Shown: in pieces, positions 16,795 to 24,967 of the stretch
Layout: each line of letters opens with the position of its first letter
How positions within the stretch are numbered: the stretch's first letter is position 1
Assembly: GCF_020595125.1 (NCBI RefSeq)
Contig: NZ_JACNMS010000001.1
Location: 434,001 to 498,000, forward strand
Origin: Jeotgalibacillus aurantiacus
GTDB taxonomy: Bacteria; Bacillota; Bacilli; Bacillales; Jeotgalibacillaceae
DNA length: 64,000 nt
Direction of reading: 5' to 3'
Notes under the pieces: generated by a model
Databases searched by the model: none
What the model was told of the DNA's origin: nothing
What the model saw: only the letters and a program-made list of their open reading frames with translations
Position numbers and translations under genes: made by a program

Positions 16795-16900
16795 CTTATC
16801 TTCCAGGCAGCATTCGCCTGATGGATGTAGCACCTTTCTGACATAGTCAGCGGTTGCCGGGTTTCACAGGGCCATATCCCTCCACCACTCTCGATAAGAG
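16795..16900 (-). promoter_or_regulatory. SAM-I (S-box) riboswitch aptamer
   Basis: On the reverse strand CTCTTATCGAGAGTGGTGG, GAGGGATATGGCCC, GTGAAACCCGGCAACC, AAGGTGCTACATCC and the closing GAAGATAAG appear in the canonical S-box order, with P1 formed by CTTATC (16898-16893) and GATAAG (16800-16795). SAM binding should favour the downstream terminator and switch off the monooxygenase-ligase operon. Confidence 0.96.
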
Positions 16901-17011
16901 CTTATTCACTTTAATACGTTAATCCTATAACAATGCTTGGTATTCGTCAACACATAAAGTTTGGATTTTCAGAAAATTGTGTTCTGATTCTTATCGTCTA
17001 TACGATTCTAT

Positions 17012-17629
17012 TTAAAACGGCACATCCTCCTCTGTCCCGAACACATCATTCAGTTCCCAGCCGTATGAATCGACCACAAAGCCGATTGCACGAACGGTTT
17101 CTCTGTCTGTAGGATCATAGGGAATCGTCACTTCCCCGGTATCAGAAGAAAATGTATAGGAATATACCCGGAGTGACTCCTCATCCACAATACGCGTAAC
17201 CTCCTCTACCTCTTCCCAGGCAATGCTTTGTTCACTAAGACTCCAGAAAGAGTTCGCCTGTGCCCCGTCCTCATTTAAATAGGCATAGTGATAAACTGAA
17301 AACACAAACAAAGGCAATGTCAAAACAATAAGGAGAATATGTACACCTGTTAGCCTATACGTTTTACGCTTCTTTTCCGCATAAAGCTTTGTAAATAAAA
17401 ACGATATCAGCGTAAGACCGATTATGACCATTCCTGTACCGAATGCTAAAAACGCATCCATTGGTCTGATAAATGACCAATGATCAGCAGAAAAAAACAA
17501 TAGATCCTGAATCAAGATCACGACAAATCCCGGTATAAAAAATGCCATGATGATCATCAGAAGTCCTGCAGTCAATAAATACTTCATCATCGAATCAGCA
17601 TCAAAATTTCTTCGCTTCTTCATCCCCAT
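17012..17629 (-). CDS. Membrane protein of unknown function, 205 aa
   Basis: The protein has three likely membrane segments (about residues 15-40, 60-85 and 92-115) and then a soluble C-terminal domain of about 85 residues that ends in EEDVPF. The soluble part is acidic, with beta-like stretches such as SLRVYSYTFSSDTGEVTIPY. It begins at 17629, where a G-rich GCGGGGGG precedes; the in-frame ATG at 17623 is an alternative. I recognise no family. It is a single gene between the S-box leader and the CBS-domain transporter. Confidence 0.7.
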   Translation of the reverse strand: MGMKKRRNFDADSMMKYLLTAGLLMIIMAFFIPGFVVILIQDLLFFSADHWSFIRPMDAFLAFGTGMVIIGLTLISFLFTKLYAEKKRKTYRLTGVHILLIVLTLPLFVFSVYHYAYLNEDGAQANSFWSLSEQSIAWEEVEEVTRIVDEESLRVYSYTFSSDTGEVTIPYDPTDRETVRAIGFVVDSYGWELNDVFGTEEDVPF

Positions 17630-17732
17630 CCCCCCGCAAACATTATTTTACTTCTATACGCTTAGCAGCGCGAAAGAGTTTCAGGATCGCTAAAAATTCT
17701 GACACTTTTTCAGTCATTATCTTATCAACAAA

Positions 17733-17769
17733 TAAAAACGGGGCATATGGTCTGAAACCACATGCCCCG
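17733..17769 (-). terminator. Terminator after the CBS-domain transporter
   Basis: CGGGGCATATGGT and ACCACATGCCCCG form a 13-bp stem, followed on the reverse strand by TTTTTATT. Confidence 0.9.
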
Positions 17770-17777
17770 CGCTTTAT

Positions 17778-19040
17778 TTATTGAATATCCTCATCATCCT
17801 TCACGCCATCAATCATGCGCTTTTCAATGCGGACCTTCGTAATTTTATTTTTTTCCATTTCGAGAACAGTAAAGCGTAAGTGCTGGTAATCAAACTCATC
17901 GCCCTCTTCAGGCAGGTGACCGACTTCCTTCAGCACGAAGCCTGCAAGAACGTCCTGTTCTTCCGGAATTTTCGTCTTAAACACTTCATTTAAACGATGG
18001 ATGTTCAATTTACCGTGACAAATAATCGTTCTCTCCGTCAGCTCATCAATCCATACTTCTTCTTCATCATCATTTTCATCGGCAATTTCCTGGCCGATCA
18101 TCGCTTCAATGATATCTTCATGGGTGATGATGCCGAGTGTCCCGCCGTATTCATCGAGAACAATTGCAAAATGCTTTTTAGCCTGAAGCATCCGTTTGAA
18201 AATGCGTTCAATAGATGTTGATTCCACAGTGAACAAAGGATCGTCATCCATAAAGTCTGAAAATGGACGGTCCGGTTCCAGTGACCATTCGATCACCTGT
18301 TTCGAGTGGAAAACCCCTACAATGTTATCCATATTTTCTTTATAAACAGGATATCGCGTGTACGGATTATCAATCACATAATCACGCGCTTCCTCATATG
18401 TCGTTTCAAGCGGCATACCGATGATATCTACACGCGGCGTCTTCATCGCGTCACCGACGTCTTTATGCTGGAAATCGAGTACACCTTTAATGCGAAGTGA
18501 TTCATCATCTAAAAATGTACCTTCCGTTGAAGCAATATCAACCATTGTTCTAAGCTCTTCCTTCGTAATCGTTGCTTCTTTAATATCGCCTTTGGATAAA
18601 ATACGGATCACGATATTCGTAAATTGAGAAAGCAACCATGTAACCGGGCGAAGTAATTTCATTAAAACCCGTATAACCGGTCCCACAATATAAGCAATCC
18701 GGTCAGCAAAAGTCGCAGCGATTGTCTTTGGCAATACCTCAGCAAAGATAATCAGCGTCACGGTTAATACTCCCGTTGCCAGGGCCACTTCAATGTCATA
18801 ATTAATCGCAATGATCGTGACAAGTGTCGGAAGCAGAATGTTCGCAATGTTATTCCCGATCAGAATCGTTGTGATCATCTGATCCGGCTTTGATACTTGA
18901 TGTAACAGTTTTTCAGCAGCCCGGTCTCCTTGTTCTGCACGGGTTTTTACCTTCATTTTGTTAACAGCAGTCAGCGCTGTTTCACTTCCGGATAAAAAGA
19001 ACGAGACGAAAAGCAAGACAGCTATGGCTATAAATTCCAA
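17778..19040 (-). CDS. CNNM/CorC-type transporter (DUF21, CBS pair, CorC_HlyC domain)
   Basis: The 420-residue protein has an N-terminal DUF21 domain with four membrane segments (about 1-190) that starts FLSGSETALTAVNKMKVKTR. A CBS pair follows (about 205-325, with TPRVDIIGMPLETTYEEARD and FAIVLDEYGGTLGIITHEDI), then a C-terminal CorC_HlyC domain (about 340-412). These proteins export or sense Mg2+ or related divalent cations; B. subtilis MpfA and YugS are relatives. An AGGAGGAATA ribosome site precedes the start. It has no operon partner. The older name hemolysin-like is misleading, since no toxin role is indicated. Confidence 0.88.
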   Translation of the reverse strand: MEFIAIAVLLFVSFFLSGSETALTAVNKMKVKTRAEQGDRAAEKLLHQVSKPDQMITTILIGNNIANILLPTLVTIIAINYDIEVALATGVLTVTLIIFAEVLPKTIAATFADRIAYIVGPVIRVLMKLLRPVTWLLSQFTNIVIRILSKGDIKEATITKEELRTMVDIASTEGTFLDDESLRIKGVLDFQHKDVGDAMKTPRVDIIGMPLETTYEEARDYVIDNPYTRYPVYKENMDNIVGVFHSKQVIEWSLEPDRPFSDFMDDDPLFTVESTSIERIFKRMLQAKKHFAIVLDEYGGTLGIITHEDIIEAMIGQEIADENDDEEEVWIDELTERTIICHGKLNIHRLNEVFKTKIPEEQDVLAGFVLKEVGHLPEEGDEFDYQHLRFTVLEMEKNKITKVRIEKRMIDGVKDDEDIQ

Positions 19041-19205
19041 CGATATTCCTCCTGATAATAAACAGTATGTAAAATGTTTAAAACTAGCGTATACTAATCC
19101 GTTTCAGATTTCCACTATCATCGTCTGAAAAAACAATCTTTTTAAGATGGGTAAATTGAAATTTGAGGATAATCGGAGTAAAGTTAAGAGGATTGGTGAT
19201 CTGCC

Positions 19206-19586
19206 TTACGGGACGGCATTACATAATACCTAAAACAACGAAAGCCCTAACCTCTCTTTCGTCCTTGCGGCTCCGAGACCGCGCCAGTGTGAATCAGATA
19301 CTACTTTAAAATGGATGTTCCATTCATTAAAGTGTACTGGAATTTTTGGTCTGAAAGGGTTCGGTGAGATAGAACCATAGAAGTGAACAGTCATTTGATG
19401 CGTAGATCAAGTGCAGACTTCGGGCAACGTACCCGAAAATAGAGGGTAAATGCTTAAATCGGTGTCAAACGATACTAACTGCTTAAGCATGCTCTTGTTG
19501 AGATGCTTCATTCAGGCCTTGAAACTCCAGACCTTTTTATTCAATTGTTGCGGCTGGCGATGCCGCTTCTTACAACCGTCCCGTAA
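19206..19586 (+). ncRNA. Candidate structured RNA of about 380 nt closed by a long-range helix
   Basis: TTACGGGACGG (19206-19216) is exactly complementary to CCGTCCCGTAA (19576-19586), 360 nt away. Within are further stems: ACTTTAA/TTAAAGT (19303-19309 with 19327-19333), GGTTC/GAACC (19358/19372), CGGG/CCCG (19421/19432), TGCTTAA/TTAAGCA (19451-19457 with 19483-19489) and GCGGC/GCCGC (19550/19562). There is no credible reading frame. Strand is uncertain; + is chosen because TATACT at 19090 could be a -10 box and the M20 gene follows on +. Hallmarks of tmRNA, RNase P RNA, 6S, SRP and known riboswitches were not found. It could be a free RNA or the leader of the dipeptidase gene. Confidence 0.5.
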
Positions 19587-19650
19587 AACGATCAACGATA
19601 AGCATAACAAACGCAACCGGGCATGTCAATATTTTTTAGGAGGATGTATC

Positions 19651-21024
19651 ATGACGACATATGATCAGTATTTTAAAGAAAATCGCGAACGCCATCTGGC
19701 TGAATTAACAGATTGGCTTTCCATCCCAAGTGTCAGCTCACTTTCTGAGCATAAGCAGGATACACTCAGAGGGGCAGAATGGATTGCAGACAATTTCAAA
19801 AAAATCGGCCTGGAAAACGTCCAGCTGATTCCAACAGCAGGCCATCCGGTCGTTTACGCTGACTGGCTGCACGCAGAGAATGCACCAACCGTTCTTGTAT
19901 ACGGCCATTACGATGTTCAGCCTGTTGACCCGCTGCACCTTTGGGAGACAGAGCCATTCCAGCCATCCATCCGCGATAACAAGATTTATGCGCGCGGTGC
20001 AACGGATGATAAAGGTCAGTCCTTTATGCACGTAAAAGCAGTAGAGGCTTTACTGAAGGAAAACGGATCCCTTCCAGTCAATATCAAGTTTTTAATTGAG
20101 GGTGAAGAGGAGATCGGCAGCGTAAACCTTCCCGATTTTGTAGAAAAGAATCAGGAGCTTCTGGCTTCTGACGTGATTGTGATTTCTGACACAGGCATGC
20201 AGGAAAAAGGACAGCCTGCGATCTGTTACGGGCTTCGCGGGCTCGCGGGTATCCAGATTAATGTCAAAGGGGCAAAAGGCGATCTTCACTCAGGTCTCTA
20301 TGGAGGCGCAGTCCAGAACGCCCTTCACGCACTCGTCAAACTGCTTGACTCCTTCCGTGATGAAAACGGAATGATTCAGGTAGACCGCTTTTACGATAAA
20401 GTAGAGCCGCTGACCGATGAGGAAAAGAAAGAATACGAAGCGCTGAATTTTTCAGATGAAGCATTAATGAAAGAACTAGAAGTAAATGAGCTGTTTGGAG
20501 AAGAAGGTTACTCTACCCTAGAGCGGATGTGGACGCGTCCGACGCTTGAAATTAACGGTATGTGGGGCGGCTTTGAGGGAGAGGGAATTAAAACCGTTCT
20601 GCCAAACGAAGCTCATGCCAAAATCACCTGCCGTCTCGTCCCTCACCAGGATCCGGATGAAATCGTTGAGCTGCTCACTAAACACGTTGAAGCACATACG
20701 CCACCTGGTGTAACGGTGAAAGTAACGCCGTTTGATAAAGGTATGCCATATGTGACACCTTACGATCACCCTGCTATTCAGGCAGCCGGTCAGTCTTATG
20801 AGCGTGTTTATGGTGTCCCGACTCAATACGTTCGCGGTGGCGGGTCTATTCCGATTGTAGCGACGTTTGATCAGATCCTGCAGAAGCCGATTGTTTTGAT
20901 GGGGTTTGGGCTTCCGGGTGAGAATTTCCATGCGCCAAATGAGCATTTTCATTTAGAGAATTTTGATCAGGGGCTGCGTGTCATTGCTGATTATTACAGT
21001 ACGCTTGGTGATGTGTTGAAGTAG
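19651..21024 (+). CDS. M20 family dipeptidase
   Basis: The 457-residue metallopeptidase starts at ATG 19651 with TTAGGAGGATG upstream; an in-frame extension to 19450 runs through the structured RNA and is rejected. Metal-site motifs are present in order: VLVYGHYDVQP (His and Asp ligands), ARGATDDKGQ, LIEGEEEIGS (catalytic Glu pair), an Asp in VISDTGM and a C-terminal His in GENFHAPNEHF. This is the cytosolic dipeptidase branch of M20, with a lid/dimerisation domain in the middle. It would hydrolyse dipeptides in the cytoplasm. Family I and II repeats follow it. Confidence 0.92.
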   Translation: MTTYDQYFKENRERHLAELTDWLSIPSVSSLSEHKQDTLRGAEWIADNFKKIGLENVQLIPTAGHPVVYADWLHAENAPTVLVYGHYDVQPVDPLHLWETEPFQPSIRDNKIYARGATDDKGQSFMHVKAVEALLKENGSLPVNIKFLIEGEEEIGSVNLPDFVEKNQELLASDVIVISDTGMQEKGQPAICYGLRGLAGIQINVKGAKGDLHSGLYGGAVQNALHALVKLLDSFRDENGMIQVDRFYDKVEPLTDEEKKEYEALNFSDEALMKELEVNELFGEEGYSTLERMWTRPTLEINGMWGGFEGEGIKTVLPNEAHAKITCRLVPHQDPDEIVELLTKHVEAHTPPGVTVKVTPFDKGMPYVTPYDHPAIQAAGQSYERVYGVPTQYVRGGGSIPIVATFDQILQKPIVLMGFGLPGENFHAPNEHFHLENFDQGLRVIADYYSTLGDVLK

Positions 21025-21043
21025 GATGTTTATTTAATAAACC

Positions 21044-21307
21044 GGGCTGGATCCATCCTTCGCTTTCCTTTGTCTAGCTATGTCGGGCAGGGACTAGCAA
21101 ACTTCCCGTCCCCTCGTCCGATAAGTCAACATCAGCTCACTCTGTTCGCTGTGTTTCCTTTATCTCCGTCGGGGCCAGTCCAGTTTGTACGTCCCTGAGC
21201 GCCCACCTCCGCTTTTCCAAGACCGGGCGGTGAACCACCACGTGCTGCGCACGCTGGTGTTTCACCTGTCCCTTCCTGTCACAGGAGTCTTCGGATGGAT
21301 CCAGCCC
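21044..21307. repeat. Family I hairpin repeat interrupted by a family II repeat
   Basis: The outer arms GGGCTGGATCCATCC (21044-21058) and GGATGGATCCAGCCC (21293-21307) are perfect 15-bp inverted repeats. The core parts (CGCTTTCC; GGCGGTGAACC; TTTCACCTGTCCCTTCCTGT; CACAGGAGTCT) match other family I copies of about 115 bp. Here about 150 bp of family II sequence splits the core. Confidence 0.8.
21067..21220. repeat. Family II repeat, copy a, nested inside a family I copy
   Basis: On the reverse strand it reads GGAAAAGCGGAGGTGGGCGC, then GGGACGTACAAACTGGAC, GATAAAGGAAACACAGCGAA, GAGCTGATGTTGACTTATCG and GGGAAGTTTGCTAGTCCCTG. These blocks match 43701-43838 closely and share architecture with 62201-62324. 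Confidence 0.75.
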
Positions 21308-21355
21308 TTAATAATAAATTCTCAACTTAATTTTCGTGGAGGAGAAATAGGAATG

Positions 21356-21441
21356 AAGCCGCGCAATCAGACTGCTGTGTATCGCGCAACAGTTTCACCT
21401 GACCCTTTCCGCAACAGGAGTCTGCGGATGCGCTTCGGCCC
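21356..21441. repeat. Degenerate family I fragment
   Basis: The segment with TTTCACCTGACCCTTTCCG, CAACAGGAGTCTGCGGATG and a CGGCCC end resembles the right half of family I. The left half is decayed. A still weaker trace (CTCACC, CAAGAGTCTATGGAATGAC) follows at 21513-21543. Confidence 0.45.
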
Positions 21442-21598
21442 TTAGGATAAGTCTAGAATCTCTTCTTTCTATAGAATTAAAAAACAATAAAATCCAGACC
21501 CACTCAATATCAGATCTCACCACAAGAGTCTATGGAATGACAAGGCATTTTTATATTTTCTGTCTCAAATAATTTTAGAACACACTATCTTTATCAGA

Positions 21599-21815
21599 CC
21601 TCAATTTGACGCGGAATTTAAGAGGATAAAAGCGGGGATATTATCCGCGTCAAAGATCACTGGAGAATCGTTGAATGTGATGGTTCATTTGTCACTATTT
21701 TATGAAGGTCCGCTTACATTTTACGAACATGACTCAATATCTTGTGAATCTGATCATTTATCTTGCGAACATAGCTATTAATCTTACGAACCTTGGCCGA
21801 AATTCCGCGTACGAA
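21599..21815. repeat. 217-bp tandem duplication, first copy, with GACGCGG hairpin and array B1
   Basis: Nearly the whole segment recurs at 21816-22032 with few differences, offset exactly 217. Its left part is a hairpin, TTTGACGCGGA (21605-21615) with TCCGCGTCAAA (21644-21654). Its right part is an array whose GAA cores start at 21704, 21725, 21746, 21767 and 21788, all 21 apart, then one at 21813. Confidence 0.85.
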
Positions 21816-22032
21816 CCTCAATTTGACGCGGAATTTAAGAGGATAAAAGCGGGGATATTATCCGCGTCAAAGATCCCTGGAGACGCGTTGAATGTGATGG
21901 GTAATTTGTCACTATTTTATGAAGGTCCGCTTACATTTTACGAACATGACTCAATATCTTGTGAACCTGATCATTTATCTTGCGAACATAGCGATTAATC
22001 TTACGAACCTCGACCAAAATGCTGCGAACGAA
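21816..22032. repeat. 217-bp tandem duplication, second copy, with hairpin and array B2
   Basis: The hairpin arms are at 21822-21832 and 21861-21871. The GAA cores (as in TTACGAAC or TTGCGAAC) start at 21921, 21942, 21963, 21984, 22005 and 22026: six units at exactly 21. The sixth unit is in register here but displaced by 4 bases in the first copy. Confidence 0.85.
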
Positions 22033-22053
22033 TCCCCTCTTCTATTCACACAC

Positions 22054-22088
22054 AAAAAACAACCCCCATCTCCATTGAGACAGGGGTT
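22054..22088 (-). terminator. Terminator of the 70-aa gene
   Basis: On the reverse strand AACCCCTGTCTC pairs with GAGATGGGGGTT around AATG and is followed by GTTTTTTG. Confidence 0.85.
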
Positions 22089-22091
22089 ATT

Positions 22092-22304
22092 TCAGGTGTC
22101 CATCAAACGGCTGCTGGCGATTAATCGATACACCGTGCTAACGGGTTTATTTTTTTCTTCCCACTCATTCGTAATGACGTCGGGTATTTTATAAGTTTGT
22201 TCCATTTCAATCATTAACTCGGCGTATTTTTCATCAAGCATGTCGACTGGCATGGTTTCACTTTTTAATTGCTTAAACTCAGTTAAGATGCTGTTAAGTG
22301 ACAT
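22092..22304 (-). CDS. Small protein of unknown function, 70 aa
   Basis: I place the start at ATG 22304, giving MSLNSILTEFKQLKSETMPV and 50 further residues; a longer frame to 22397 would run through a hairpin leader. GAGAGG lies about 11 bases upstream. The product is mainly helical and charged, without membrane segments, cysteines or a recognisable motif. It has its own terminator. Function unknown; it does not obviously belong to the symporter cluster upstream, which ends at 22425. Confidence 0.6.
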   Translation of the reverse strand: MSLNSILTEFKQLKSETMPVDMLDEKYAELMIEMEQTYKIPDVITNEWEEKNKPVSTVYRLIASSRLMDT

Positions 22305-22321
22305 GGTACATGAACCTCTCT

Positions 22322-22370
22322 CTATTTGGAAATGGGCAATTGTTTCGCCCACCTTACTATTCCCAAATAG
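22322..22370 (-). promoter_or_regulatory. Hairpin leader in front of the 70-aa gene
   Basis: CTATTTGG (22322-22329) pairs with CCAAATAG (22363-22370) and encloses GGGC/GCCC (22334/22347). It ends 18 bases before the start codon and has no T-run, so it could affect mRNA stability or translation. Confidence 0.4.
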
Positions 22371-22424
22371 TGAAAACATCCAAACCATTTCCAGCACACT
22401 AAAATAAAAAATGCATCTTTCAGC

Positions 22425-23075
22425 TTATAATACTCTGGACGATTTTAATTGAAGTAACTCTCCCCAGGTGGTGATTCCACGGTCCATTACGCGTTCACAC
22501 AGTTCACAGAACAAGTAAGCTGTTGTCAGGGCATCCCCCAAAGCACTGTGCCGGTCATAGATTCTCGTTTCGAAAACGGATGCATAGTAGGCAAGGTCCT
22601 TCATTTCCCAGGTTGGGACGAGAAAACTGAGTAAATCGAGCGTATCGATGAAGGGTGGTTCCTGAAATTTGCGGCCTGATCTGCGCAGCTCATGTTTGAA
22701 AACCTGCATATCAAATGCCACGTAATGACCGACTAACCCATGAAAAGGATGGTTCCTCTCCTGAGAAAAAAGGGATTCTATTGCTTCGAATGCCTTTGGA
22801 GCGTGTTTAACGTCATTTTGACTGATGGACGTCAAAGCTGTAATGTTTTCAGGAATATCCCTCAATGGATCAACATACGTCTGATAAGTCTCGTGATCCT
22901 GCACCTTTAAACCGGTAATGGGTACAGCACCGATTTCAATCAGCCGGTCATCCTTTCCCACGGCAAAACCCGTTGTTTCTGTATCAACCACGAGCAGGTT
23001 CAATTCGCTGAGCGGGGTTGAAAGGGGAATGTCCTGGTCGATCCGGTCATTGAATTTCTTATCCCAAATGGCCAT
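22425..23075 (-). CDS. DEDDh 3'-5' exonuclease of the DnaQ/PolC-epsilon type
   Basis: The 216-residue protein has the exonuclease motifs in order: LLVVDTETTGF (ExoI, Asp and Glu) near residue 28, GLVGHYVAFDMQVFKHEL (ExoII Asp) near 113-130, and DRHSALGDALTTAYLF (ExoIII His and Asp) near 175-190. It would remove nucleotides from DNA or RNA 3' ends in the cytoplasm. AAAGGAGTG precedes the ATG. It lies 14 bases after the DUF294 gene and so belongs to the symporter cluster; such exonucleases accompany these clusters in other bacteria, from memory. Its connection to transport is not understood. Confidence 0.87.
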   Translation of the reverse strand: MAIWDKKFNDRIDQDIPLSTPLSELNLLVVDTETTGFAVGKDDRLIEIGAVPITGLKVQDHETYQTYVDPLRDIPENITALTSISQNDVKHAPKAFEAIESLFSQERNHPFHGLVGHYVAFDMQVFKHELRRSGRKFQEPPFIDTLDLLSFLVPTWEMKDLAYYASVFETRIYDRHSALGDALTTAYLFCELCERVMDRGITTWGELLQLKSSRVL

Positions 23076-23089
23076 TCATTCCACTCCTT

Positions 23090-24967
23090 TCATACGCCCA
23101 TTTCCCGTACCGCAGACTGCTGGAACTGTCTCAAAACGTGTAAAGATCTTGATAAGAGCGCCTTTTCACGTGAAGTAAGCTGGTCCGGGACAATAACAGA
23201 TGTACCTTCATGATGCTTTTTTTGTAGACTGAGGGACAATATAAAATCGATACTTTCCTTCAGTTCTTCTATCTCGATGATTTTGCCCATTTCGGTTAAT
23301 TTCTGAATCCGCTCCGCTGTTGAGCCTTCCAGTATACCTGCTCTCAAGGAACTGATTTGAAGGGCGTGATGAAAAGGAAACAGCACCTGTTTTTTCAGAT
23401 CAATCACTTTTCCTTCCCGTAAAATCAGGTTGCGCAAACGATGATCAATGGAAGGAATCGGCATTCTTTTGATCTCCTCTGCCATCTGTCTCAGCAATAC
23501 GCCCGAATGCGCCAGCTCCTTTTGCAGCCCCTGCATAAATGCATGATGAACTTCTGCATCTCCAGCCAGCCATCTCATGGCAAAGAAATTATAGGCATAT
23601 AGAATATTTTGCGGCGTTGAACGGAGCGCCCATCTCCTGATTTTTTGCTCCCAATCACTAACGGAACCTCTCCAGATTGCGTTTGATGTCATCATATTCC
23701 CGTCACATCGTCTAAAACCGGCTGCCTCCAGCAACTGAACGACTTTTTCTCCAAAAGCCTCAAAATACTTTTCCTCTGCTGGCCCATTTTTTTCAAAGAC
23801 GAGAAAATGATCCTGATCCGTCATTTGAAACTGTTCTCCTCTCCCTGCACTGCCCATTTGGTAAAAGGCAAATTTACAGGGCGGATCCCCTAAGTCGCTT
23901 AAGACTTCACTGATTATTTTACGTGTCAGCTGATCGAATAATGGCGTGACAGTTGCTGAAAGCATCCTGATCGTTTCTCTTTCCTCAATCAGCTGCGCAG
24001 ACATCGTCCGTAAATCAGCTGATACGGAAGGAAGACTCGCTTCGTTCAGTTGGTTAATCTCTTTCATTAAAGCCTGAATCGATCGGTGCTTCTGCTTTAA
24101 GACATCGGATAACGTCAGCATACCAACTGGATGATCGCTTCCATCTACGACGACAATATGCCGCAGTCCACTTTCACGCTGAAAGGTGGCCAAAGCGTCA
24201 TAATAGTAAGCATTTCTATGAATGATCACCGCTTCGCGACTGACAGATTGCAGTGGTTCAGAGAGCTGTCTGTTTTCAGCAATCGCCCGCATCACTTCTC
24301 TCATTGAAACGACAAAAGGCTGTTGATCACTAATATACACAGCTGCACTCAGATGATGCTCCGCCATAAATGCAATGGCTTCCTGAAGCGTACTATCCTG
24401 TGAAACGGTAAGCAGCGGGGAGGACATCATGTCCTGCACCCGCTGAAATACCTTGTTTTGCTGCTCCATCCATCCAGCCTGCTGAAGCTGCTCAGTTAAT
24501 GACTGATAGACATCTCTCAAACGGAAAATTGACTTTTCAAGAAAATAGGCCTGTACATCCGGTTCCCCCCACAGGACCTTCAGTACGGAATATGGGATGA
24601 ATAACCCCAATGTTGTTTCAAGCGCCAGAATTTCAACCGTATTGATCTCTTCATCTGTTGGCGTGAGCATCGAACTGATACTTGCAAGCCCGACGATTTC
24701 TCCGGGCCCTGCAAGCTCAAGCACTTCTCTTTCATTACGGAATCCGGCGGCGTATACTTCAGCAAGCCCTGAGGTAATAAGCAGGATTCCTTCTCTTTTT
24801 TTCTTTGTGTCCGCTATTAAAACACCCTGATCGTATTGCCGCTCCTGACAAGAGGCATACAATTCCTGAAATTCATTTTCAGACCTATTTTGAAACAGCG
24901 GCGTTTTTCTTATAAACATCCTAATTGATTCATTATTATCTGGACGGCGGTACGTCGTTTCCGTCAT
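23090..24967 (-). CDS. cNMP-binding / CBS / DUF294 nucleotidyltransferase-like regulator
   Basis: The 625-residue protein combines a cyclic-nucleotide-binding-like domain (about 15-130), two CBS domains (about 165-290), a GlnD-type nucleotidyltransferase domain and a DUF294 C-terminal domain. The nucleotidyltransferase domain carries GSAGRGEQFQMTDQDH near residue 375-390, the G-S and D-x-D metal-site pattern. It may modify or gate the neighbouring transporter in response to nucleotides. I start it at ATG 24967 because GGAGAGGTG is well placed; it overlaps the symporter gene by 32 bases, so translation is coupled. The target is not known. Confidence 0.85.
   Translation of the reverse strand: MTETTYRRPDNNESIRMFIRKTPLFQNRSENEFQELYASCQERQYDQGVLIADTKKKREGILLITSGLAEVYAAGFRNEREVLELAGPGEIVGLASISSMLTPTDEEINTVEILALETTLGLFIPYSVLKVLWGEPDVQAYFLEKSIFRLRDVYQSLTEQLQQAGWMEQQNKVFQRVQDMMSSPLLTVSQDSTLQEAIAFMAEHHLSAAVYISDQQPFVVSMREVMRAIAENRQLSEPLQSVSREAVIIHRNAYYYDALATFQRESGLRHIVVVDGSDHPVGMLTLSDVLKQKHRSIQALMKEINQLNEASLPSVSADLRTMSAQLIEERETIRMLSATVTPLFDQLTRKIISEVLSDLGDPPCKFAFYQMGSAGRGEQFQMTDQDHFLVFEKNGPAEEKYFEAFGEKVVQLLEAAGFRRCDGNMMTSNAIWRGSVSDWEQKIRRWALRSTPQNILYAYNFFAMRWLAGDAEVHHAFMQGLQKELAHSGVLLRQMAEEIKRMPIPSIDHRLRNLILREGKVIDLKKQVLFPFHHALQISSLRAGILEGSTAERIQKLTEMGKIIEIEELKESIDFILSLSLQKKHHEGTSVIVPDQLTSREKALLSRSLHVLRQFQQSAVREMGV

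Noticed and set aside
19206-19586. Assignment of the structured RNA to tmRNA, RNase P RNA, 6S RNA or a group I/II intron
   Set aside because: No GGTTCGA T-loop with CCA end, no GAGGAAAGTCC-type RNase P block, no long single 6S hairpin, and no intron core motifs were found.
19450-19650. N-terminal extension of the M20 dipeptidase
   Set aside because: It would be translated from the structured RNA region, shows no family similarity, and ATG 19651 has an ideal ribosome site.
21702-22194. Two similar + strand frames of 98 and 91 codons
   Set aside because: They are the same shadow frame produced by the 217-bp duplication and have no ribosome site.
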